The notes: a model not told the origin generated them from the letters alone. Positions 31,529-41,912 are shown, numbered from the stretch's first letter. The stretch: 64,000 nt of DNA from UBA4923 sp964486135 (GCA_964486135.1 CAZAKT010000001.1:22765-86764), one strand, 5' to 3'. Made by a program: numbers and translations.

Positions 31529-33036
31529 CACAGGACAAGGAAGAAAGAAGACAGCTTGATTCCCTTCCCGAGCAGATGCGTTTTCGCCTCGAAAAGCTGG
31601 ATAGACTTGAAAAGGCGGGAGAGAGCCCTTATTTACTGACCAGCTGTCAGGTAAGCCACCAGGCCGCGGCTATCATTGCCAATTTTGAAGAATTGGAGGG
31701 CAGGGAGGTAAAGGTTGCCGGCCGTCTTATGGGCAAGCGCGGCATGGGCAAGGTTTCCTTTGCCGATCTTCTGGACCGCTCCGGCTCGATTCAAATCTTC
31801 AGCCGTCTGGACAACCTGGGCCAGGAGTCCTATGCCGGCTGGCAGGATCTGGATCTGGGCGATTACCTGGCCGTGACGGGTGAGGTATTCAAGACCCGGA
31901 TGGGAGAGATATCCATCCGAAACGCTTCCTGGACCCTCCTGGCCAAAGCCCTTCGCCCTCTCCCTGAAAAATACCACGGTCTTCGGGATACGGACCTCCG
32001 TTATCGCAAACGTTATCTTGACTTGATGGTCAATCCCGAGGTGAGGGACACCTTCATCAAACGGAGCCGGATTATCCGGCTTATGCGGGAAGAGCTCGAT
32101 AAAAATGGCTTCCTGGAAGTTGAGACACCCCTGCTCAATACCATTGCGGGTGGCGCTTCGGCCAGACCCTTCATCACCCATCATAATGCCCTGGACCTGG
32201 ACCTCTTTCTCCGTGTGTCGCCGGAATTGTATCTGAAACGCCTCATTGTAGGTGGTCTGGAGCGGGTTTACGAGATCGGACGCAGCTTCAGGAATGAGGG
32301 GATGAGTACAAAACATAACCCCGAATTCACCATGCTGGAAGTCTATCAGGCCTATGGTGACTACGAGACCATGATGGCCTTGACCGAGACCCTCTTCTCC
32401 AAATTATGCCTTGATATTTGTGGGGGCTACGAAATCGAATACCAGGGTGTTTCCCTTTCCTTGAAACCACCTTTCAGAAGGATCTCAATGATTGAGGCCG
32501 TCCGCGAGCATACGGGACTGGATTTTGACTCGATCAAGGGTGATCCGGAGGCGAGAAAGGCGGCCCTTGATTACGGTCTCGAGGAGGTCACCGCGGGCAT
32601 GACCTGGGGTGAGGTCCTTAATGCCTGCTTTGAGGCCTATGCGGAGGAAAAGTTGATTCAGCCGACCTTCCTGACCGACTATCCGATTGAGATATCGCCT
32701 CTGACCAAGATCAAACCGGGTACGGGGGGAAGGCTGACCGAGCGTTTTGAGATCTTCATCAGCGGGCGGGAGTATGGGAATGCCTACTCAGAATTGAATG
32801 ACCCCTTCGACCAGCGCCGCCGCTTCGAGGATCAGCAACGCCGCCATGAGGCCGGCGATGAGGAGGCGCAACTGCCGGATGAGGATTTTGTTGAGGCGCT
32901 TGAATACGGTTTGCCTCCAACGGGCGGACTCGGAATCGGGGTTGACCGCCTGGTCATGCTCCTGACCGACCAGGCCTCCATCCGGGATGTCCTTTTATTC
33001 CCCACCATGAAGCCACTGGACGGAAGAGATGACTGA
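31525..33036 (+). CDS. lysS: Lysyl-tRNA synthetase, class II
   Basis: Charges tRNA-Lys. An N-terminal OB-fold anticodon domain (REVKVAGRLMGKRGMGKVSF) precedes the class II core with motif 2 YEIGRSFRNEGMSTKHNPEF and motif 3 GLGIGVDRLVMLLTD. 503 aa is normal. ATG 31525 overlaps the greA stop, and its 3' end overlaps the uracil-DNA glycosylase start by 8 bp. Confidence 0.97.
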   Translation: MTQDKEERRQLDSLPEQMRFRLEKLDRLEKAGESPYLLTSCQVSHQAAAIIANFEELEGREVKVAGRLMGKRGMGKVSFADLLDRSGSIQIFSRLDNLGQESYAGWQDLDLGDYLAVTGEVFKTRMGEISIRNASWTLLAKALRPLPEKYHGLRDTDLRYRKRYLDLMVNPEVRDTFIKRSRIIRLMREELDKNGFLEVETPLLNTIAGGASARPFITHHNALDLDLFLRVSPELYLKRLIVGGLERVYEIGRSFRNEGMSTKHNPEFTMLEVYQAYGDYETMMALTETLFSKLCLDICGGYEIEYQGVSLSLKPPFRRISMIEAVREHTGLDFDSIKGDPEARKAALDYGLEEVTAGMTWGEVLNACFEAYAEEKLIQPTFLTDYPIEISPLTKIKPGTGGRLTERFEIFISGREYGNAYSELNDPFDQRRRFEDQQRRHEAGDEEAQLPDEDFVEALEYGLPPTGGLGIGVDRLVMLLTDQASIRDVLLFPTMKPLDGRDD

Positions 33037-33631
33037 CAGGCTTCCGGAATCCAGGGAGAACTGGCAGGTCTTTGTCGATAAATGCATGAATTGCCGATCC
33101 TGCGGCCTGGCTGAATCAAGGCAGAATGTAGTCATTTGGCGAGGTGGTATCAGAGCCCCCCTCATGATCCTGGGGGAAGGGCCCGGCGCCGATGAGGACC
33201 GGCAGGGGATCCCCTTCGTCGGCCGGTCCGGAAAATTGCTGGACCTTCTCCTGAAGGCCTTTGGCTTCAAGGAGGAAGACTACCACATCTGCAATATCGT
33301 CAAGTGCCGTCCACCGGGCAACCGGGTGCCGACACGTGAGGAAGCCGTTGCTTGCCGGCCCCTTCTCAAGGAACAGATGCAGACCGTAAGGCCGGCGGTC
33401 TACCTTCTCATGGGGGCGACGGCCTACCGCTACTTCACCGGTGCGGAAGAGGGGATAAGCAAGGCCCGGGGAAATTGGACCGTCTCCAACGGCTGTCACG
33501 TCCTGCCAACCTTCCATCCGGCTTACGTCTTGCGTGATCCTTCGAAAAAAACACTCTTGTGGCAGGATTTTGCCTCAGTGAGGAAAAAGCTGGAAGAACT
33601 TGACTTGCTCAGCCCCCTCCAAAAAGAATGA
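33029..33631 (+). CDS. Type-4 uracil-DNA glycosylase (Fe-S)
   Basis: Removes uracil from DNA. The family-4/5 motif A GEGPGADEDRQGIPFVGRSG and motif B TFHPAYVLRD are present, and the cysteines CMNCRSC near the N-terminus with C97-type (NIVKCRPPGNR) and a further Cys fit the 4Fe-4S cluster site. 200 aa. Overlaps lysS by 8 bp and uvrB by 4 bp, making a DNA-repair block in the operon. Confidence 0.93.
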   Translation: MTDRLPESRENWQVFVDKCMNCRSCGLAESRQNVVIWRGGIRAPLMILGEGPGADEDRQGIPFVGRSGKLLDLLLKAFGFKEEDYHICNIVKCRPPGNRVPTREEAVACRPLLKEQMQTVRPAVYLLMGATAYRYFTGAEEGISKARGNWTVSNGCHVLPTFHPAYVLRDPSKKTLLWQDFASVRKKLEELDLLSPLQKE

Positions 33632-35649
33632 CCATGGAAAAACTGCCGGGATCCTTCAGCCTCAGAACCGATATGACCCCCAAGGGCGATCAGCCGGAGG
33701 CCATTGACCAGCTGGTCCATGGCATTGAAAGAGGGGATCGCGGCCAAACCCTTCTGGGCGTTACGGGATCGGGCAAGACCTTCACCATGGCCAGTGTCAT
33801 TGAAAAAACCCAGAGGCCAGCCCTGGTCATAGCCCATAACAAGACATTGGCCGGCCAGCTTTGTGCCGAATTCATGGCCCTCTTTCCCGATAATGCCGTC
33901 GAATACTTCGTCAGCTACTACGATTATTATCAACCGGAGGCCTACCTGCCGACGCGGGACCTCTACATCGAAAAGGATTCCTCCATCAATGATGAGATAG
34001 ACCGGCTCCGTCACAAGGCGACCTCATCCCTGCTCGAGCGCCGGGATGTCATTGTGGTCGCCTCCGTATCCTGTATTTATGGACTGGGCGACCCTGACGA
34101 CTACAGGAATCTCATGGTGAGCGTCCGCCCGGGCATGACAAGAAGCCGAGACGCCATCATTGCCGACCTGGTCGGGATCCAGTATGTGCGAAATGACTTT
34201 GAGCTGAAGCGTGGTACTTTCCGGGTCCGGGGTGACACCTTGGATATTTTCCCTGCCTCGGAAGAGAATACCCTGACACGTATCCAGTTCTTTGGCGATG
34301 AGGTCGAGGAGATCCGGGAGATTGACGCCATTACGGGCAGATCGATTACAGGACGGAATTATGTCGCCATCTTCCCTGCCAGCCATTACGCGACGACCCG
34401 GGAAAAAATGAAAAGGGCCGTCATTTCAATAGGGGCGGAGTTGGAGGAGAGGCTGGACTGGTTCAGGAAAGAGGGCAGGCTGGTTGAGGCCTATCGGCTT
34501 GAGCAGCGGACCCGCTACGACATGGAGATGATGTTGGAGACAGGTTTTTGCAAGGGGATCGAAAACTATTCCAGACATCTGACGGGGCGCACGGAAGGCC
34601 AGCCCCCCTTTACCCTCATGGACTTTTTCCCTGATGATTACTTGCTTCTTATCGACGAATCCCATGTTACCGTCCCCCAGATCGGCGCCATGATCCGCGG
34701 TGACCGATCCCGCAAGGAGTCTCTGGTTGAATACGGTTTTCGCCTGCCTTCGGCCTTTGATAACAGGCCCTTGAGTTTTGAGGAATTCAAGGAAAGGGCC
34801 GGGCAGACCCTCTATGTGTCGGCCACACCCGCCGCCTATGAGTTGGAGGAATCGGTCCAGATCGTTGAGCAGATCATCAGGCCGACAGGGCTGGTTGATC
34901 CGCTTGTCTACGTCCGGCCCGTCGAAAACCAGATTGAGGACCTCCTGGCGGAGATAAGGGCGACAACAGAGAGGGGGGAGCGCACCCTGGTGCTTACCCT
35001 GACCAAGCGTATGGCCGAAGACCTGGCGGACTTCTTCAAGGAGGAGAAACTGAAGGTGGAGTATCTCCACTCAGATATCGCCACGGTGGAGCGTCTGGAG
35101 ATCTTGAGAAAACTTCGAAAAGGTGATTTCGATGTCCTGGTTGGCATCAATCTCCTGCGGGAGGGTTTGGATCTTCCGGAAGTTTCCCTGATCGCCATCC
35201 TGGATGCCGACAAGGAAGGATTTTTACGCTCAACAAGTTCCCTGGTCCAGATCATCGGCCGGGCCGCCCGGAATGTCAACGGCCGGGTCATCCTGTACGC
35301 GGACGAGGTGACGGCTTCCATGGAGCGGGCTATCCGGGAGACCAACAGGCGGCGGGAGATACAAAGCGCCTACAATCAGGCCCACGGCATCACGCCGACC
35401 AGCATTAAAAAAGAAATCCGTGACCTGATCGACACCTCCTTTGAACTGGTGGCCGATGAGCCGCTGGAGACAAGCGACGATATAGAGCGCTATGACAGGG
35501 AGCTTTCAAAACTCTCCTATACCGATCTGCAAAAGCGGGCCAAACGGATAGAAAAAGAAATGAACCAGGCTTCCCGCCGTCTGGATTTCGAACTGGCAGC
35601 CCTTCTTCGCGATCAGTTGATCCTGATTCGCGGCCATCTTTCCGTCTGA
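33628..35649 (+). CDS. uvrB: UvrABC excision nuclease subunit B
   Basis: Damage-verifying helicase of nucleotide excision repair. Walker A GVTGSGKTFTMA, the beta-hairpin YYDYYQPEAYLP, the DEAD-type LLIDESHVTVPQ, helicase motif VI QIIGRAARN and a C-terminal UVR motif (about 630-670) are intact. 673 aa. ATG 33628 overlaps the upstream stop; ATG 33634 is an alternative. uvrA and uvrC are not in the window. Confidence 0.97.
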   Translation: MTMEKLPGSFSLRTDMTPKGDQPEAIDQLVHGIERGDRGQTLLGVTGSGKTFTMASVIEKTQRPALVIAHNKTLAGQLCAEFMALFPDNAVEYFVSYYDYYQPEAYLPTRDLYIEKDSSINDEIDRLRHKATSSLLERRDVIVVASVSCIYGLGDPDDYRNLMVSVRPGMTRSRDAIIADLVGIQYVRNDFELKRGTFRVRGDTLDIFPASEENTLTRIQFFGDEVEEIREIDAITGRSITGRNYVAIFPASHYATTREKMKRAVISIGAELEERLDWFRKEGRLVEAYRLEQRTRYDMEMMLETGFCKGIENYSRHLTGRTEGQPPFTLMDFFPDDYLLLIDESHVTVPQIGAMIRGDRSRKESLVEYGFRLPSAFDNRPLSFEEFKERAGQTLYVSATPAAYELEESVQIVEQIIRPTGLVDPLVYVRPVENQIEDLLAEIRATTERGERTLVLTLTKRMAEDLADFFKEEKLKVEYLHSDIATVERLEILRKLRKGDFDVLVGINLLREGLDLPEVSLIAILDADKEGFLRSTSSLVQIIGRAARNVNGRVILYADEVTASMERAIRETNRRREIQSAYNQAHGITPTSIKKEIRDLIDTSFELVADEPLETSDDIERYDRELSKLSYTDLQKRAKRIEKEMNQASRRLDFELAALLRDQLILIRGHLSV

Positions 35650-35676
35650 TTATCCTGGGGAAGCCCCCTTCATTTG

Positions 35677-35723
35677 TTGCCGAAACAGCCGCTTATGCTA
35701 GACTTGTTTTACGGTAAAACAAG
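35677..35723 (+). promoter_or_regulatory. Promoter with overlapping 21-bp operator-like palindrome (phosphohexomutase)
   Basis: A moderate promoter, TTGCCG (35677-35682), 16-bp spacer, TAGACT (35699-35704), runs straight into CTTGTTTTAC-G-GTAAAACAAG (35703-35723), a perfect 10+1+10 palindrome. A dimeric repressor bound there would cover the -10 and start site. As RNA it could also fold into a stem, but no U-run follows. It lies 22 bp before the gene start. Confidence 0.6.
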
Positions 35724-35744
35724 GTCTATTTCAAGGAGTTCACC

Positions 35745-37499
35745 ATGTCAAAAACACGCGCGCAAACCAGCTATGAAAATTGGATTTCCAACCCCAAAAT
35801 GGATGAAGTGACGCTTTCGGAATTGGTCGCCATAGCCGATGACCGGGAGGAAATCGAGGATCGCTTCTACCAGGAATTGCAGTTCGGAACAGCCGGGCTC
35901 AGGGGCATCATGGGGGCGGGCACCAACAGGATGAACCGCTATACGGTGGCCCGCGCGGCAGAAGGTTTTGCCCTCCACCTGAGGAGCCTGGGCGGGGAGG
36001 CCTGCCGCAGGGGAATCGCTATTTCCTATGACTCCCGGAACAGGTCCAGGGAGTTCGCGGAACTGGCGGCCTCGGTTTTCATCACCCAGGGCTTGACCGT
36101 CCATTTTTCCGATGAGCTCCGCCCTGTACCCATGCTCTCCTTTGCCATCCGGCATTTTGATTGCGCCGGCGGCATTATGATGACGGCCAGCCATAACCCC
36201 AAGCAATACAATGGATTCAAGGCCTATGGCGACGACGGGGCCCAGCTGGGCCCGGAAGAGGCGGATCAGGTGGCGGCCAGGATGGAGACCGTGACAGATC
36301 TGACCGGTGTCCTGGAAAAAACCTTGTCCTTTGAGGAAGCCAGCCGGTCCCCCCTCTTCCATTTAATGGGGGAAGACCTGGATCGGGTCTACGATGACTC
36401 CCTTCTGGACCTGACCTTGAACGGCAGCCTGGTGAGGGAACAGGCCGACCTGCCCATCGTTTACTCGCCCTTTAACGGGACAGGTAACAAGCCAGTCCGC
36501 CGGATCTTGAAAAAACACGGTTTCAGACAGGTTCAGGTGGTTGCGGAACAGGAATTGCCGGACGGCAATTTCCCCACAACCCCCACCCCCAACCCCGAGC
36601 TTCCCGAAACCCTCGAACTTGCCTTGGCACAGGCGAAGGAAGCTGGCGCTGATCTTGTCTTGGCGACCGACCCGGATGCTGACCGGACTGGGGTAGCCCT
36701 CCGGAGGAAAGACGGCTCTTTCCTCCTCCTGTCAGGGAATGAGATCGGCCTGCTCCTTATGGACTATATTCTGGGGACCAAGGCCGGCCGGGGTGAACTG
36801 CCTCCGGCTTCCTTCTGCGTGTCGACCGTGGTCTCCTCACGGCTGACGCGGGCCATATCGGACCATTATGGAACGGATCTCTACCTTACGCTTACAGGTT
36901 TCAAGCATATTGCAGCTGAAATATTTAAGCAGGGTGACCTTGCCGGGGGTAGCTTCCAGTTCGGTTACGAGGAGAGCTTCGGCTACCTCCTGGGCCGGAA
37001 TGTCCGGGATAAGGACGCCGTGGTCACCTGCCTCATGGTGGCGGAGATGGCGGCCGTATCGGCGGCTGCAGGGGAGACCCTGATAGACAGGTTGGACCGC
37101 CTCTACGGGAAATACGGCCACGCCGCCGAAAACACCATCTCCATCATCCGGGAGGGGAAGACCGGGCTTGAGAAGATCGCGAGCACCATGAGTGCCCTCC
37201 GTGAACGACCCTTGGAAGGCTTTGAGACACTTGGGGTCGAGTCACTGTCCGATTTCCAGGAGGGCCGGATAAGCTATGTCAAGACAGGTCGGGAGGAAGA
37301 ACTCGATTATCCCTCAAGCAATGTCCTCCTCTACCAGCTGGAGGGGCTCGATTTTATGTGTATCAGGCCCTCGGGAACCGAGCCCAAGATCAAAATCTAC
37401 CTTGGCTGCTATGGCCAGGACCCGGAAGAATGCCAGGCGCGTGAGAAGGAATTTGAGGCCAGGGTCCTGGAGCGGGTGAACAAGCTGCTCGAAGGCTAG
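35745..37499 (+). CDS. Phosphoglucomutase/phosphomannomutase (alpha-D-phosphohexomutase)
   Basis: Interconverts hexose 1- and 6-phosphates, linking glucose-6-P to glycogen and surface polymer precursors. Active-site Ser in MMTASHNPKQYNGFK, the metal loop ATDPDADRTG, the sugar loop GYEESFGYL and the phosphate loop RPSGTEPKIKIY are present in order. 584 aa matches the PgcA-type phosphoglucomutase. ATG 35745 follows CAAGGAG. Its own promoter has a striking palindrome (see 35677). It supplies glucose-1-P for glgC downstream. Confidence 0.93.
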   Translation: MSKTRAQTSYENWISNPKMDEVTLSELVAIADDREEIEDRFYQELQFGTAGLRGIMGAGTNRMNRYTVARAAEGFALHLRSLGGEACRRGIAISYDSRNRSREFAELAASVFITQGLTVHFSDELRPVPMLSFAIRHFDCAGGIMMTASHNPKQYNGFKAYGDDGAQLGPEEADQVAARMETVTDLTGVLEKTLSFEEASRSPLFHLMGEDLDRVYDDSLLDLTLNGSLVREQADLPIVYSPFNGTGNKPVRRILKKHGFRQVQVVAEQELPDGNFPTTPTPNPELPETLELALAQAKEAGADLVLATDPDADRTGVALRRKDGSFLLLSGNEIGLLLMDYILGTKAGRGELPPASFCVSTVVSSRLTRAISDHYGTDLYLTLTGFKHIAAEIFKQGDLAGGSFQFGYEESFGYLLGRNVRDKDAVVTCLMVAEMAAVSAAAGETLIDRLDRLYGKYGHAAENTISIIREGKTGLEKIASTMSALRERPLEGFETLGVESLSDFQEGRISYVKTGREEELDYPSSNVLLYQLEGLDFMCIRPSGTEPKIKIYLGCYGQDPEECQAREKEFEARVLERVNKLLEG

Positions 37500-37523
37500 G
37501 CTGGATGGATCGACTGAGGAATC

Positions 37524-40500
37524 ATGGCTTTTACACATCTTCACTTACATACGGAATACAGCCTGCTTGACGGCGCCAACAGGATCAAGGAGCTGCCCGA
37601 CCGCTTGAAAGAGCTGGGAATGGACGCCTGTGCCATCACCGATCATGGGGCCATGTATGGGGTCCTCGATTTCTATCGGACCATGAAGAAGAAGGGTATC
37701 CACCCCATCATCGGCTGTGAGGTTTATGTGGCGCCAAGAAGCCATCGGGAAAAGGAGGGCGCCCTGGACCGGGAACCCCACCACCTCATATTGCTGGCTG
37801 AAAATAATGTGGGCTATCACAACCTTGTCAAGCTGGTGTCAGCCGGTTTCGTCCAGGGTTTCTATTACAGGCCCCGGGTCGACAAGGAACTCCTGAGAGA
37901 GCACCAGGAGGGCTTGATCGCCCTGTCGGCCTGTCTGTCAGGGGAAGTGCCCCGCTTCATCCTGGAGGGTCAGCGTGAAAAGGCGGTCGAGGCGGCGCTG
38001 GAGCACAGGGACCTGTTCGGGCCTGGTAACTATTTCCTGGAAATACAGGGGAATGGCCTGGCTGATCAGGCAAGCGTCAATGCCGAGCTGATCAGGATCA
38101 GCCGCGAGACGGGGATTCCACTGGTTGCCACCAATGATTGCCATTATCTCTTCCAGGAAGACGCCTTTGCCCACGATGTTCTCCTTTGCATGCAAACGGG
38201 CAAGACCATCAATTCACCCGACAGGATGCGCATGGAGACGGATACCCTCTATGTCCGATCACCCCAGGAGATGGAAGAGCTTTTCGCCAATGTGCCCGAG
38301 GCCCTGGAAAATACGGAAAAGATCGCCAAACGCTGCCAGGTTGACTTAAAAACCGGTGATATCTCCCTCCCCCATTTTGAGACGGTGGGCGGGGAGACGG
38401 CGGAAGCCATGCTGAAACGGCTCTGCTATGAGGGTCTTGAGAAGCGGCTCACTCAACGGGAAACGGGGATCGGGCGGGAAGTCTATGAGGACCGGCTGGA
38501 GAAGGAATTGTCCGTCATCAACAGCATGGGTTACACGGACTATTATCTGATTGTCTGGGACTTCATCCGATTCGCCCATGAGCGCAAGATCATGGTTGGA
38601 CCGGGCCGGGGCTCCGGCGCCGCCTCCCTGGCCGCCTATACCCTTTTCATTACCGATATTGATCCCTTGAAGTATGACCTCCTTTTCGAACGCTTCCTGA
38701 ATAAGGAACGGGTCAGCATGCCGGATTTCGATATCGATTTCTGTTACGAGCGACGGGGCGAAGTCATCGATTACGTGACAGAAAAATATGGGGAGGAACA
38801 GGTCTGCCAGGTCATTACCTTTGGTACCCTGGCGGCACGTGCCGTCATCCGTGATGTGGGACGGGCCCTGGATGTCTCCTATGCCGAGACGGACAGGATT
38901 GCCAAGATGGTGCCCAACCTGCTCAAGATGACGATTGATCTGGCGCTTGAGATGAACCCCGACCTGCGCAGTCTCTATGAAGAGGACGAGAATACCCGCC
39001 GTATCATCGACCTGGCCCGGCGCTTCGAGGGCATGCCCAGACATGCCTCCACGCATGCGGCCGGGGTCATCATCGCTGGTAAGCCGGTCTGCGAGATCGC
39101 CCCTCTGTCGAGAAATGAAGACCTGGTCGTGGTCCAGTTCACCAAGGACGATATCGAGGATGTGGGACTCCTGAAATTCGATTTTCTCGGGCTCCGGACC
39201 CTGACCGTGCTCCAGGAGACCTCCAGGCTTGTTGAGGAAAAAACCGGCCAAGGCATCGACTTTGAAACCATGACCTATGACGATCCCCAGGTCTACAAGA
39301 TGATCAGCCGGGGGGATACCGAGGCCGTCTTTCAACTTGAGGGCGGAGGTATGACCCAGTTCCTGAAGGAGCTCCAACCCGAGTCATTCGAGGATATTAT
39401 CGCCGGTGTCGCCCTCTTCCGGCCCGGCCCCATGGAGCAGATCCCCCGCTATGTGGGGGCCCGGCATGACCCGAAAAAGATCCGCTATGACTGGCCCCTC
39501 CTCGAGCCCATCCTCAAGGTGACCTATGGCGTCATTGTCTATCAGGAACAGGTTATCCGCATCGTCCGCGACTTGGCCGGCTTTTCGCTTGCCCAGGCGG
39601 ATAATGTCCGCCGGGCCATGGGCAAAAAGGATGAGTCGCTCCTTCAAAGCTACCGGAAGCTGTTTATTGAAGGCGGAGTCGATGAAAACGGGGTAGCCGT
39701 GGAGGGCGCCATGGCAAACGGCCTGCCCCGCAAGGTGGCGGAGAAGTTGTTTGATGACATCCACGCCTTTGCAGGATACGCCTTCAACAAGGCGCACGCG
39801 GCCTCCTATGCTGCCGTCGCCTACTACACGGCCTGGTGCAAATACTACTTCCCCGTCGAGTATATGGCGGCTATCCTGAACTCGCACCTGGGGGATCTTG
39901 ACAAGGCTGAGCGCTATGTGCGCGTTTCCCATGCCATGGGGGTCGAGGTCCTGCCCCCGGACATCAACAGGAGTGGTCCGCGTTTTCAACCCGAGGGCAA
40001 GGCTATCCGCTTTGGCCTGGGGGCTGTCAAGAATGTGGGGAAGGACGCCATCTCGGCCCTGGTCGGGGAACGGGAGCAAGGGGGCCCATTCTCGACCTAC
40101 GGTGACTTTTTGCGCCGGATGTGTGACCTCTCTTTCAACAGGAAGATGATAGAGAGTCTTATCCGTTCATCTGCTTGTGATTCTTTTGGTGTCGGCCGTT
40201 CAAAGATGGTGGCGGTCATCGATCCCTTCTGCAACAGTATCCTGTCCGCGAAAAAAGGAGTAATGGAGGGTCAGCTCTCCCTCTTCGATTTTTCGGATGA
40301 CCTGGCTCTGACAAGGAAGGAGGAACCCGATTACCCCAATGTACCTGAATTCCCACCGCTGGAGCGCCTGACCATGGAAAAAGAAATGACGGGCCTTTAC
40401 GTGACGGGGCACCCGCTATCCTCCTACCGGGAGGCGCTCGACGCCCTCCCGCTTACACTGAGCAGTGACTTCAGGCCGGATCAGGGGAGTGACCCGGCCG

Positions 40501-41180
40501 GACTGGGGGAATTGCAGGGGGAGGGGACCCTCCGACCCCAGCCTGCTGACCGCGAACGGCATGTTATGGCTGGCCTTGTCATCGAGAGGCGGGATCTCTT
40601 TACCAGGAACAACGATCGCATGGCCTTCATTACACTTGAGGATGACGGTGGCAGTTGGGAAGCTATTCTCTTCCCCAGGACTTACGAGGCATTCCATCAC
40701 CTGCTTGACAACACCAGCGCCCTGGTCCTGGGCGGTTCGCTCGATCTGCGTGAGGAGGATCCCAAGCTCCTGGTTGATGTTATGGCGCCGCTGGACCCGG
40801 ATATGAGGGTCCTTCCCCCGGAGTTCGAGGAAGCTGCCAAGAAGAGAAGGCCTCGTCGTAACGGGAATGGAAGACCTGCCAGGACGTCCTCTGTTCAGGG
40901 GACAAAAAAACAGGTGGCCGAAGTTGCCGACCGGGATGAACCGGCGCCGGCCACGCCCGGATTCCTTGTGATCAGGATCCCTTCCGACGCAGGCAGCGAC
41001 TATCTGGATTCGCTCTATGCGGCCCTCGCCTACTTCCCGGGCAGGATACCTGTCCGCCTCTTCCACGAGGGAAAGGGCCATTTCCTGGAGGCCAGGGATC
41101 TGCCCTCCATAGAGTGGAATGAAAAAACCGCCGCCTTGCTCATGGACCGCTTTGGCCCCGAGAATTTTGGTATCCTCTGA
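37524..41180 (+). CDS. dnaE: DNA polymerase III alpha subunit
   Basis: Replicative polymerase of the DnaE type. N-terminal PHP domain (FTHLHLHTEYSLLDGANRI), the catalytic palm with PDFDIDFCYERR, LFRPGPMEQIP and FAGYAFNKAHAASYAAVAYYT, a helix-hairpin-helix region and a C-terminal OB-fold (ERRDLFTRNNDRMAFITLED). 1218 aa. The final ~80 residues after a charged linker are less typical. ATG 37524, GAGG 5 nt upstream; 24 bp after the mutase gene. PolC, the other polymerase of Firmicutes, is not in the window. Confidence 0.97.
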   Translation: MAFTHLHLHTEYSLLDGANRIKELPDRLKELGMDACAITDHGAMYGVLDFYRTMKKKGIHPIIGCEVYVAPRSHREKEGALDREPHHLILLAENNVGYHNLVKLVSAGFVQGFYYRPRVDKELLREHQEGLIALSACLSGEVPRFILEGQREKAVEAALEHRDLFGPGNYFLEIQGNGLADQASVNAELIRISRETGIPLVATNDCHYLFQEDAFAHDVLLCMQTGKTINSPDRMRMETDTLYVRSPQEMEELFANVPEALENTEKIAKRCQVDLKTGDISLPHFETVGGETAEAMLKRLCYEGLEKRLTQRETGIGREVYEDRLEKELSVINSMGYTDYYLIVWDFIRFAHERKIMVGPGRGSGAASLAAYTLFITDIDPLKYDLLFERFLNKERVSMPDFDIDFCYERRGEVIDYVTEKYGEEQVCQVITFGTLAARAVIRDVGRALDVSYAETDRIAKMVPNLLKMTIDLALEMNPDLRSLYEEDENTRRIIDLARRFEGMPRHASTHAAGVIIAGKPVCEIAPLSRNEDLVVVQFTKDDIEDVGLLKFDFLGLRTLTVLQETSRLVEEKTGQGIDFETMTYDDPQVYKMISRGDTEAVFQLEGGGMTQFLKELQPESFEDIIAGVALFRPGPMEQIPRYVGARHDPKKIRYDWPLLEPILKVTYGVIVYQEQVIRIVRDLAGFSLAQADNVRRAMGKKDESLLQSYRKLFIEGGVDENGVAVEGAMANGLPRKVAEKLFDDIHAFAGYAFNKAHAASYAAVAYYTAWCKYYFPVEYMAAILNSHLGDLDKAERYVRVSHAMGVEVLPPDINRSGPRFQPEGKAIRFGLGAVKNVGKDAISALVGEREQGGPFSTYGDFLRRMCDLSFNRKMIESLIRSSACDSFGVGRSKMVAVIDPFCNSILSAKKGVMEGQLSLFDFSDDLALTRKEEPDYPNVPEFPPLERLTMEKEMTGLYVTGHPLSSYREALDALPLTLSSDFRPDQGSDPAGLGELQGEGTLRPQPADRERHVMAGLVIERRDLFTRNNDRMAFITLEDDGGSWEAILFPRTYEAFHHLLDNTSALVLGGSLDLREEDPKLLVDVMAPLDPDMRVLPPEFEEAAKKRRPRRNGNGRPARTSSVQGTKKQVAEVADRDEPAPATPGFLVIRIPSDAGSDYLDSLYAALAYFPGRIPVRLFHEGKGHFLEARDLPSIEWNEKTAALLMDRFGPENFGIL

Positions 41181-41291
41181 TTTCTAGAATCAGGGCCTGC
41201 TTTGTGAGACAATACATTAGTGGAGTGAGAGTTACAGCTGTCTCCGACTTGACGGGCCGGGGTTCGAAAAAGGAATGGGACAAGGTGGGGC

Positions 41292-41912
41292 ATGGACCTG
41301 GATGACCAAGAAAGAATGGACGATCCTGACAAGCGGGGGAGGATCCGCTTTGTTCTCAATGTTCCCAACATACTGACCCTGATCCGCCTTATAGCCATCG
41401 CTCCCCTGGCCATTACGCTGTCACGGTGGCCTGAACACAGGGCCGCGACAATCCTCTTGTTCCTCTTGATCTGGGCGACCGACTTTCTTGACGGCTATAT
41501 CGCCAGGCGTTTCAATCTGACGACAGAGTTTGGCAAACTATTTGATCCCTTTGTAGACAAGGTCTTCCAGATAGTGACAGCCATTATGTTGTTCACGGTC
41601 GGTTTGACACCGGTCTGGGTACCCCTCTACTATGCTGCCCGGGAATCCTTCATGCTCTTCGGGAGTACCCTCTTGTTGACCAAACGGAACATCGTTGTTT
41701 TCTCGGATCGACTGGGCAAGGTGGCCACCTTCCTCTTTGTCCTGGCCACCGTCATTATGTTTTTCTGCGGGAATACGGGAGGCTTGCTGAGGCAACTTGT
41801 CTTTATCCCCGCTGTCCTCTGTTCCTTTTTCGCGACCTTCCACTATATTTCCCAGCAAGCTGGCCTGGGCAAGGGAAAAGATGATCCGGAAGAAGACACT
41901 CAAGACGCTTGA
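41292..41912 (+). CDS. pgsA: CDP-diacylglycerol--glycerol-3-phosphate 3-phosphatidyltransferase
   Basis: Makes phosphatidylglycerol phosphate. A 206-aa membrane enzyme with the CDP-alcohol phosphatidyltransferase signature spread over DFLDGYIARRFNLTTEFGKL and FDPFVDK, and about five TM helices. The N-terminus has a hydrophilic extension of about 20 residues. ATG 41292 with GGTGGGG upstream. The upstream 111-bp gap after dnaE shows no well-spaced promoter. Its 3' end overlaps mutS2 by 32 bp. Other CDP-alcohol transferases are possible, but this genomic context fits PgsA. Confidence 0.9.
   Translation: MDLDDQERMDDPDKRGRIRFVLNVPNILTLIRLIAIAPLAITLSRWPEHRAATILLFLLIWATDFLDGYIARRFNLTTEFGKLFDPFVDKVFQIVTAIMLFTVGLTPVWVPLYYAARESFMLFGSTLLLTKRNIVVFSDRLGKVATFLFVLATVIMFFCGNTGGLLRQLVFIPAVLCSFFATFHYISQQAGLGKGKDDPEEDTQDA

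Noticed and set aside
35652..35670. Terminator after uvrB (GGGGAAGCCCCC)
   Set aside because: Stem is only 4-5 bp with a 2-3 nt loop and no proper U-run; too weak to call.
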